In this document: piece after piece, positions 58,176 through 64,000 of the stretch
How the letters are laid out: the number at the start of each line of letters is the position of its first letter
Position numbering within the stretch: position 1 is the first letter of the stretch
Assembly: GCA_020425085.1 (NCBI GenBank)
Contig: JAGQRW010000018.1
Coordinates: forward strand, 311,797 to 375,796
Origin: Paracoccaceae bacterium
GTDB lineage: Bacteria; Pseudomonadota; Alphaproteobacteria; Rhodobacterales; Rhodobacteraceae
Length of the DNA stretch: 64,000 nt
Reading direction: 5' to 3'
Notes under the pieces: generated by a model
Told to the model about the DNA's origin: nothing
Database searches by the model: none
What the model saw: the letters and a program-made list of their open reading frames with translations, nothing else
Translations under genes and position numbers: made by a program

Positions 58176-59003
58176 TTATTGTTGCCGGAGATTTTCCATC
58201 ATCACCGAACTTATCCTCGTTTGGGCAAGCAAGAGCTGGTTCCAGACGCCCGCTCGACTACCATAGGTCCCCGAGTGGGTGTCACCCTTCTGGGAGTGGT
58301 TCATCAATTTCTTCGACAGGTTGTCACTCACGACCGCCCATTCGCAGGCGTTCCGATAGGTGTGGCGCAGGCCATGGCCCGAACACGGCAACTTAGGTTC
58401 GGTCGTCGCATAGAGAGACATATGCCCGGCGAAATCGCCGGTGCCGCGCTTCGCCTTTGATGGATCGCCCGGGAATATCCACTCACGCGAGAAACCGGGC
58501 TGGTAGACCATTCCGGCGCGACGGGCGCGCGCGAGGCAAGCGAGCATAGGCCGCGTCAGCGGAATATCGTAGGCGCGGGCTTTGCCCCCTTTGGGCGTCG
58601 GTATGTGCAAACGCCGCCCTGCCACGTCGAGGTCTTTCCAGCGTGCCGTCGCAATCGCGCCAGATCGGCTACCAGACAAAAGCAAGAATAGCTGGAATTC
58701 AGCGCGAACCCGATTTTCCATCGCGACGTAAGCGCGCCACCAAGCCGGAAGGTCGGAAAGGTCCATCGCCTTTTTGTCGCCATTCTGCTCCTCTGGGTTA
58801 TAGGTCACTTGCCGCGTGGGGTGCCAACCGTCGGGGTTAGGGCGAACGTGTCCGCGCTCAAGCGTCCAGTTATGGATTACGCGGAGGGTACATGCGTTCA
58901 AGTCTGCACTTGAGCAAGAATCTGTAGTTTCGTTCCATGAAGCCGTTCCGCTTGAGCCGATATCGAGGGCAAGGAGCAGTGGCTGCAAACTTCCCACTGT
59001 CAA
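58176..59003 (-). CDS. Tyrosine recombinase/integrase, N-terminally shortened
   Basis: 275 residues. The catalytic domain is complete: SGSRSGAIATARWKDLD (first Arg), HGLRHTYRNACEWA (HxxR), and HSQKGDTHSGTYGSRAG with a tyrosine near the end. The first ~35 residues do not resemble an integrase, and the arm-binding plus core-binding domains (~150 residues) are lacking, so it is probably inactive. It lies outside the 19-bp repeats and may belong to a second, older element. Confidence 0.7.
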   Translation of the reverse strand: MTVGSLQPLLLALDIGSSGTASWNETTDSCSSADLNACTLRVIHNWTLERGHVRPNPDGWHPTRQVTYNPEEQNGDKKAMDLSDLPAWWRAYVAMENRVRAEFQLFLLLSGSRSGAIATARWKDLDVAGRRLHIPTPKGGKARAYDIPLTRPMLACLARARRAGMVYQPGFSREWIFPGDPSKAKRGTGDFAGHMSLYATTEPKLPCSGHGLRHTYRNACEWAVVSDNLSKKLMNHSQKGDTHSGTYGSRAGVWNQLLLAQTRISSVMMENLRQQ

Positions 59004-59302
59004 GCGTATCGACCCTTGGGGAACTAGTATCGGTCGGGCTTGACGACACCCCGCCGGAAGCGCCTGCGGGCTGTCTGCCCCTGTTCACCCTGGCATCGGG
59101 CTATGTGCCCACATGGGGCGAACCGCTGGGCCAGCCTAGCCTTGCAGACAGGGCGCAGCACGTCGCTTGGCTTGCAGGGGCAGGACGGGGCTTACCTGCG
59201 GTCGTCACGGTCGCTGCGGGCCAAACCATGCGCCAAGCCTGCACCGCTGCGGGTATCGACCCCGACGGCGATATTGTGGGCATCCCGCAAGCCGCTTTCT
59301 GA
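58937..59302 (+). CDS. Unknown protein, possibly 5' truncated
   Basis: 121 residues in frame; from about residue 35 on the composition and GC-rich codon thirds look coding (GCLPLFTLASGYVPTWGEPL, GLPAVVTVAAGQTMRQACTAAG). A strong terminator follows. The first part overlaps the integrase start on the other strand, so the N-terminus may be chimeric. No family recognised. Confidence 0.4.
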   Translation: MKPFRLSRYRGQGAVAANFPLSSVSTLGELVSVGLDDTPPEAPAGCLPLFTLASGYVPTWGEPLGQPSLADRAQHVAWLAGAGRGLPAVVTVAAGQTMRQACTAAGIDPDGDIVGIPQAAF

Positions 59303-59330
59303 TCTTCCCAAGGCCACTAGGAAGCACCTG

Positions 59331-59355
59331 CCGTCCCTTCGGGGGCGGCTCTTTT
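59331..59355 (+). terminator. Rho-independent terminator
   Basis: CCGTCCC, tetraloop TTCG, GGGGCGG (one G-T pair), then CTCTTTT. Ends the plus-strand frame at 59302; it also meets the convergent PIN gene's stop. Confidence 0.75.
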
Positions 59356-60349
59356 AAAATGGAATTTCTTCATCCATATCGGGCACTTCTGGCTCAGGAA
59401 AAAGTAAACTGTTCAGCGTTTGCCTTGCTGGCGCGGAGACAATTTCGCCGTATTTCTCAAGTATTGACCTGTAAAACGTCTTCACATCTAAGTCTTCGAT
59501 AATCCAACTGACTTGCGTATTTAAGTCGAGAATACTCACCAATTCTTCGACTTGGACCTTAGAGAATTGCGCTTGTTTTGATAGCTCAGAGATAACCACA
59601 TGCGTGATAGCAAACGAACCGCTTGCGGCGAGTTTTTCAATCAACTTGTTAACTTTTATATCGCTTGCAAGTTTGATATCCGGAAATTTCTTCTTGAAAA
59701 AATCAGTGATGCTTTTATAGAAGCATATTTCAGATTCCTTCTTCTGTTTCCATTCTGATTGTAAAAAAGCATTTAATTCTTCTGGAAATATCGCAGAGGC
59801 ATAGTCACCATCACCCGAAACAAAGTGAAGTTCTTCTATTTGTGGAACGCCTTCGATTAGACATTCCCAATTAACTTCATCGCCCATCGTGACTTTCTTC
59901 TTTCCGGGTGGGTTGCCTAGTCTGAAGCGATTTATTGAGGCGTTAAATATGGCCTGTGAGACTGGAATATCTTTTGATTTCGAAAACAAGTCAGATATTA
60001 ACGTATCCGCATTGAGGTTTTCGGCCTTTATGTCACCCGTAGATTTCGTAAGAAGTTGGGAATGCTTCGAGTTTGCTGTTTTTAAAGCTTCCTGAATTTC
60101 GGCATATTCCGGGTAATGTTTGCAGAAAGCAGGAAAGCTAACCTTGAAGCTTGCTTTCTGAAATTCTTTAAGGGCATCGAAGATTTTAGTATCTCTGTTC
60201 CTGCGAACTTCTTCTTGAAGCTGCTTACTCGTAAACAGCACAATGTCGCCTTCTTCGATCAACGCTACTAGTTTTTTCAATTCCTCAATGTCGCCGCCAC
60301 TCAAATGGTAGAAGTCAAGAAAAATATTCGCATCAATGAATAGATTCAT
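59354..60349 (-). CDS. PIN-domain protein (DUF4935-like), AT-rich
   Basis: 331 residues. The PIN nuclease core is N-terminal: NLFIDANIFLDFYHLSGGD (first Asp) with an acidic cluster GDEVNWECLI and VSGDGDYAS that completes the Mg site. The C-terminal ~130 residues are helical and unassigned. Strikingly low GC and Lys/Phe/Ile-rich compared with every neighbour, a sign of recent transfer. PIN proteins cut RNA and often serve as toxins or defence factors; no antitoxin-like partner is adjacent. Confidence 0.75.
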   Translation of the reverse strand: MNLFIDANIFLDFYHLSGGDIEELKKLVALIEEGDIVLFTSKQLQEEVRRNRDTKIFDALKEFQKASFKVSFPAFCKHYPEYAEIQEALKTANSKHSQLLTKSTGDIKAENLNADTLISDLFSKSKDIPVSQAIFNASINRFRLGNPPGKKKVTMGDEVNWECLIEGVPQIEELHFVSGDGDYASAIFPEELNAFLQSEWKQKKESEICFYKSITDFFKKKFPDIKLASDIKVNKLIEKLAASGSFAITHVVISELSKQAQFSKVQVEELVSILDLNTQVSWIIEDLDVKTFYRSILEKYGEIVSAPARQTLNSLLFPEPEVPDMDEEIPF

Positions 60350-60556
60350 ATGTTGTTTCTCACGATTCCAATCAGCTTAGGGTAGCAAGGGTTTGCGATG
60401 TAAGAAAGCGCTTTCGCTCACTTACGTTCGCGTGATCGTTTCCAGCCTGTCGGGCAGGAACCCTTGTGGGCACCCAAAACCAACGCATGAAAACCGTCAT
60501 TAGATCGGCAATAGAAATTCTCTATCTAAAAATTATTCAATGATTTCAATGGCATG

Positions 60557-60646
60557 TGGCGGAGAGACAGGGATTCGAACCCTGGGAAGGCTTGCGCCCT
60601 CAACGGTTTTCGAGACCGCCCCATTCGACCACTCTGGCACCTCTCC
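60557..60646 (-). tRNA. tRNA-Ser (anticodon CGA)
   Basis: 90 nt with a long variable arm and encoded CCA. Acceptor GGAGAGG pairs with TCTCTCC; anticodon loop CTCGAAA. It marks the right edge of the accessory region. Confidence 0.95.
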
Positions 60647-60789
60647 GCGGGTGTTCTGGCCGGAACGGGCGTTGTTTAGTCGGGCTTGGGCGCAAGTACA
60701 AGTGGGCTGTTGAATAATCCGTATCAAATCTGGCAAATACCGGCACCCGAGCCCCCCGGCAAAACCCGGCAAGGGCAGGGGAACGGGCC

Positions 60790-60817
60790 TTGACAAAGCC
60801 GGGGCTATCCCTGATAT
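60790..60817 (+). promoter_or_regulatory. Probable promoter of rplU-rpmA
   Basis: TTGACA at 60790-60795 and TGATAT 16 bases later, about 140 bases before the rplU start. The long leader fits ribosomal-protein regulation, but no specific control element is recognised. Confidence 0.5.
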
Positions 60818-60952
60818 GGCGGCATGGTTCGGGCAATATGGCCTGATCTCATGGAAATCTCGCCCCAAAAGGGCGCGCTGTCCGAGGTGCGGGAAACCGC
60901 GAAACGCCGGCAACGGGACCGCAGAGACGCGATGGAAAAAAGGAATACCAGC

Positions 60953-61639
60953 ATGTTTGCAGTGCTGAAAACTGGTGGCAAACAGTATAAAGTTGCCAAT
61001 GGCGACGTACTCAAGGTTGAAAAACTGGCGGGCGGCGCGGGTGACAAGGTGCAGTTCAACGAAATCCTGATGCTGGGCGGTGAAACCGTGACCATCGGCG
61101 CGCCTCTGGTGGCGGATGCCGGGGTGCAGGCGGAAATCCTTGACCAGATCCGCGGGCCCAAGCTGATTCATTACGTCAAGCGCCGGCGCAAGCATTCCAG
61201 CCAGCGCAAGAAGGGCCATCGCCAGTCGCTGACGGTGCTGCGCGTGACCGAGATTCTGGCCAAGGGGGCCGCGAAATCCGGGGTTGCTGCGGCCATAGGC
61301 GGTGTTGCCGTTCTGGCCGACACCTCGCCGATGGCCAAAAAATCTGCTGCCCGCAAGGCAGCCCCCAAGGCCGAAGCCAAGGCAGAGGCCAAACCGGCCG
61401 AAAAACCTGCCGCCAAGGCCAAGGCCACCAAGGCGGTTGCCGGTGACGATCTGAAGGTGTTGTCGGGCGTTGGCCCGGCGTTGGAAAAACGGCTGCATGA
61501 CGCGGGCGTGACCACATTTGCCCAGATCGCCGCGTGGACCGCCGACGATATTACTGCTATGGATGAGAAACTGGATTTCAAAGGCCGGATCGAGCGTGAA
61601 GGCTGGGTCGAACAAGCCAAAGAACTGGTCAAAGGTTAA
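60953..61639 (+). CDS. rplU: 50S ribosomal protein L21 with C-terminal HhH-like extension
   Basis: 228 residues, twice the usual ~103. The first ~100 are normal L21 ([39 protein letters not shown]). Then an Ala/Lys/Pro-rich linker and a C-terminal domain [31 protein letters not shown], a helix-hairpin-helix type DNA/RNA-binding fold. Such extensions occur in alphaproteobacteria. Start ATG at 60953 with AAGGA SD. Confidence 0.95.
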   Translation: MFAVLKTGGKQYKVANGDVLKVEKLAGGAGDKVQFNEILMLGGETVTIGAPLVADAGVQAEILDQIRGPKLIHYVKRRRKHSSQRKKGHRQSLTVLRVTEILAKGAAKSGVAAAIGGVAVLADTSPMAKKSAARKAAPKAEAKAEAKPAEKPAAKAKATKAVAGDDLKVLSGVGPALEKRLHDAGVTTFAQIAAWTADDITAMDEKLDFKGRIEREGWVEQAKELVKG

Positions 61640-61653
61640 AGGGGAACAGCGAT

Positions 61654-61923
61654 ATGGCACATAAAAAAGCAGGCGGCTCATCGCGCAACGGCCGCGATTC
61701 TGACGGGCGCCGCCTTGGCGTCAAGAAATACGGCGGCGAAGCGGTCATTCCCGGCAACATCCTGGTTCGCCAGCGCGGCACCAAGTGGTGGCCGGGTGAG
61801 GGCGTGGGCCTTGGCCGCGACCACACCATCTTTGCCACGGTCGAAGGTCAGGTGAAATTCCACAAGGGCCTCAAGGGGCGCACTTTCATTTCGGTGCTGC
61901 CAGCGGTCGAAGCCGCCGAATAA
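61654..61923 (+). CDS. rpmA: 50S ribosomal protein L27
   Basis: 89 residues, full length: [59 protein letters not shown]. Its N-terminal tail reaches the peptidyl transferase centre. Follows rplU by 14 bases in the usual order. Confidence 0.97.
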   Translation: MAHKKAGGSSRNGRDSDGRRLGVKKYGGEAVIPGNILVRQRGTKWWPGEGVGLGRDHTIFATVEGQVKFHKGLKGRTFISVLPAVEAAE

Positions 61924-62051
61924 GCCGTTCCCGGCAGATGCGACATTTTCGGGGATCGGCGTGGTAATCGCCGATCCCCTCTCCATATATGATATGAGTT
62001 CAGGGAGGTTCTCATGGCATCTTGCAGAGGCCGGACCCAAGGCGGTCGGGC

Positions 62052-62588
62052 ATGAAACATTCACCAATCAGCCGTCAGGGCGAAATTGTTGGCGAGCGCA
62101 TCACGTTGCGCGCCTTTCGCGATGGCGATGCGGCATTGGTGGCGCGGTTTGCCAATGACCGCCGGGTGGCGCAGATGACCACCTCGATCCCGTTTCCCCT
62201 GTCGCTGGAAGCGGCTGAGGATTACGTCAAGCGCGCCATGGCCGATGACCGGCTGGAAGATACCTGGGTGATTGACGGTGCGAAATCCGGGGCGGCCGCG
62301 CTGCTTGGGGTGGTTTCGCTGAAATATCTCGACCGTGAACAGTCGGAAATCGGCCTTTGGGTGGCGCCGCCGTTCTGGAACAAGGGTTATGCCTCGGAGG
62401 CGGTGAACACCCTTTTGACGGCCAATCCCCATGGCAACAAATCGGTGGTGGCGTCGGTGTTTCAGGACAACCCAGCCTCGGCCAGAGTGATGGAACTGAC
62501 CGGTTTTGCCAATCTTGGCGAAGCCGAGGCGTTCAGCCTGTCACGCGCGGCGCATGTGCCGACCTGGACCTACCTCAAGACGCTCTGA
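62052..62588 (+). CDS. GNAT family N-acetyltransferase (RimJ/RimL-like)
   Basis: 178 residues from the ATG at 62052: GERITLRAFRDGDAALVARFANDRRVAQMT, then EIGLWVAPPFWNKGYASEAVNTLL (acetyl-CoA pyrophosphate loop) and VFQDNPASARVMELTGF. Acts on an amino group of protein or metabolite, substrate unknown. A strong SD (AGGGAGG) precedes not this ATG but an earlier ATG at 62013 opening a 13-codon frame that ends in the ATGA overlapping this start. Confidence 0.88.
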   Translation: MKHSPISRQGEIVGERITLRAFRDGDAALVARFANDRRVAQMTTSIPFPLSLEAAEDYVKRAMADDRLEDTWVIDGAKSGAAALLGVVSLKYLDREQSEIGLWVAPPFWNKGYASEAVNTLLTANPHGNKSVVASVFQDNPASARVMELTGFANLGEAEAFSLSRAAHVPTWTYLKTL

Positions 62589-62651
62589 CAACATACAAGG
62601 GCCGACACGGGCGCCTGGATCGGCGCGTAACGCCCAGCCGAAAGAACCAAG

Positions 62652-63689
62652 ATGAAATTTCTCGATCTGGCAAAAGTCATCATCCGGTCCGGCGCCGGTG
62701 GCAACGGCTCGGTCAGTTTTCGCCGCGAGGCGCATGTGGAATTCGGTGGCCCGGATGGCGGCGACGGCGGCAAGGGCGGCGATGTCTGGGTGGAATGCGT
62801 GGACGGGCTGAACACCCTGATTGATTTTCGCTATCAGCAGCATTTCTTTGCCGGCAACGGCAAATCCGGCATGGGCAAGGCGCGTTCTGGCAAGGACGGG
62901 GAGGATATCGTCCTGAAAGTGCCGGTCGGCACCGAGGTTCTGGACGAGGATGAGGAAACCGTGATCGCCGATCTGACCCGCATCGGTCAGCGCATTCGAC
63001 TGGCGGCAGGTGGCAATGGCGGGTTTGGCAATCTGCATTTCAAATCCTCGACCAATCAGGCACCGCGCCGCGCCAATTCCGGCCAGCCCGAGATCGAGCG
63101 GGAAATCTGGCTGCGTCTGAAACTTATTGCCGATGCCGGCCTGCTTGGGCTGCCGAATGCCGGCAAATCGACCTTTCTGGCGGCGACATCGAACGCGCGA
63201 CCAAAGATCGCCGACTATCCCTTTACCACGCTTCACCCCAATCTGGGTGTGGTGGGGGTGGATGGCGCGGAATTCGTGGTGGCCGACATTCCCGGTCTGA
63301 TTGCCGGCGCGCATGAGGGCAAGGGGATTGGCGATCGGTTTCTTGGCCATGTGGAACGCTCGGCGGTTCTGTTGCATCTGGTTGATGCCACTTCGGATGA
63401 TGTGGCCGGGGATTACCGCATCATCCTGAATGAACTGGTGGAATATGGCGGCGATCTTGCGGACAAACCGCGCATCACCGTTTTGAACAAGATCGACGCG
63501 CTTGATGCCGATGAACGCGCCGTCAAACAGGCCGAGCTGGAGGCCGCGGCCGGTGGGCCGGTGATGCTGATGTCGGGTGTTTCGCGCGAAGGCCTGACCG
63601 AGGTGCTGCGCGCCTTGCGCAAGATCATCATCAAGCGCAACAAGACCGAAGCCGATGCCGGAGCGGAGCAGCATTCGTGGCACCCCTGA
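62652..63689 (+). CDS. obgE: GTPase Obg/CgtA
   Basis: 345 residues. Glycine-rich Obg fold ([24 protein letters not shown]), then the G domain: [13 protein letters not shown] (G1), [14 protein letters not shown] (G2), [18 protein letters not shown] (G3), LNKIDALDA (G4). Acts in 50S assembly and stress response. Last part of the conserved rplU-rpmA-(GNAT)-obgE-proB order. Confidence 0.96.
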   Translation: MKFLDLAKVIIRSGAGGNGSVSFRREAHVEFGGPDGGDGGKGGDVWVECVDGLNTLIDFRYQQHFFAGNGKSGMGKARSGKDGEDIVLKVPVGTEVLDEDEETVIADLTRIGQRIRLAAGGNGGFGNLHFKSSTNQAPRRANSGQPEIEREIWLRLKLIADAGLLGLPNAGKSTFLAATSNARPKIADYPFTTLHPNLGVVGVDGAEFVVADIPGLIAGAHEGKGIGDRFLGHVERSAVLLHLVDATSDDVAGDYRIILNELVEYGGDLADKPRITVLNKIDALDADERAVKQAELEAAAGGPVMLMSGVSREGLTEVLRALRKIIIKRNKTEADAGAEQHSWHP

Positions 63690-64000
63690 CCTCGATCGAC
63701 GGCGCAAAACGGTTGGTGGTCAAGATCGGCTCGGCCCTTCTGGTCGATGCGGTCAGTGGCTCGCTCAGGCTTGAATGGCTGAAATCGCTGGCGCTGGATG
63801 TGGCGGCGGCGAAACGGGCGGGGCAGGATGTGGTGATCGTCTCGTCCGGTTCGATTGCTTTGGGGCGGCGGGTGCTGGGGCTGCCCGCTGGTGCCTTGTC
63901 GCTGGAACAATCCCAGGCGGCGGCAGCGGTCGGCCAGATCCGGCTGGCCCGAGCCTATGAAGAGGCGCTGGCGCCGCATGACCTGAACACTGCGCAGGTT
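63677..64000 (+). CDS. proB: Glutamate 5-kinase (3' end outside window)
   Basis: First step of proline synthesis. The 108 visible codons start from a GTG at 63677 that overlaps the obgE stop by 13 bases: [13 protein letters not shown], then [19 protein letters not shown], and [20 protein letters not shown], typical of the amino-acid kinase domain of ProB. Cut by the window end. Confidence 0.93.
   Translation, partial: MAPLTSIDGAKRLVVKIGSALLVDAVSGSLRLEWLKSLALDVAAAKRAGQDVVIVSSGSIALGRRVLGLPAGALSLEQSQAAAAVGQIRLARAYEEALAPHDLNTAQV

Overview
The window looks like a chromosomal segment of a GC-rich alphaproteobacterium, most likely of the Rhodobacterales (Roseobacter/Paracoccus-type). The indications are a ChpT-type histidine phosphotransferase, an olsB-olsA ornithine-lipid pair, LpxI rather than LpxH in the lipid A pathway, a VPLPA-type C-terminal sorting signal, a class II DAHP synthase, a ribosomal protein L21 with a long C-terminal extension, and gene order. 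The assignment is inference from gene content only.

Layout. 1-10 kb: end of a class II DAHP synthase; an RTX-type lysine acyltransferase overlapping a Hint-domain protein; a PAS protein; yicC-gmk-gamma carbonic anhydrase; chpT divergent from a DUF3553 gene; olsBA; a ThiE-like gene, a TfoX-like gene and a TrmJ-like methyltransferase. 10-13 kb: small accessory genes (a VPLPA-anchored exported protein, a zinc-ribbon membrane protein, a small Cys-containing exported protein, an ABM-like gene and the remnant of a second ABM copy). 12.8-18.9 kb: a dipeptide/oligopeptide-type ABC importer operon (substrate-binding protein, two permeases, fused double ATPase). 19-32 kb: miaA, then the envelope operon pyrH-frr-uppS-cdsA-dxr-rseP, a 59-residue membrane peptide, and bamA-ompH-fabZ-lpxA-lpxI-lpxB. 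32-35 kb: purN-purM, a CAU tRNA and a histidine phosphatase. 35-40.5 kb: a copper locus (cueR, copA, CueR-type operator) followed by a DsbA-like protein and a decayed DsbD-like gene.

40.5-50.3 kb: an RlpA-like lipoprotein, a zinc peptidase, and a two-armed locus with a DUF2126 transglutaminase and a glutaminase on one strand, and a circularly permuted ATP-grasp, an alpha-E protein and a second transglutaminase on the other. The families suggest a peptide-bond-forming or cross-linking system of unknown product. 50.5-52.9 kb: a sensor histidine kinase without a nearby regulator, divergent from a metallo-beta-lactamase-fold hydrolase.

52.9-60.6 kb is an accessory region between tRNA-Asn(GUU) and tRNA-Ser(CGA). 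A 19-bp repeat of the tRNA-Asn 3' end lies 4.15 kb downstream, so an element inserted there. The content is a scarred mix of phage terminase pieces, gene fragments joined at abrupt breakpoints, a shortened integrase, an excisionase-like HTH gene, and an AT-rich PIN-domain gene. After tRNA-Ser the conserved core returns: rplU-rpmA, a GNAT acetyltransferase, obgE and the start of proB, cut by the window end.
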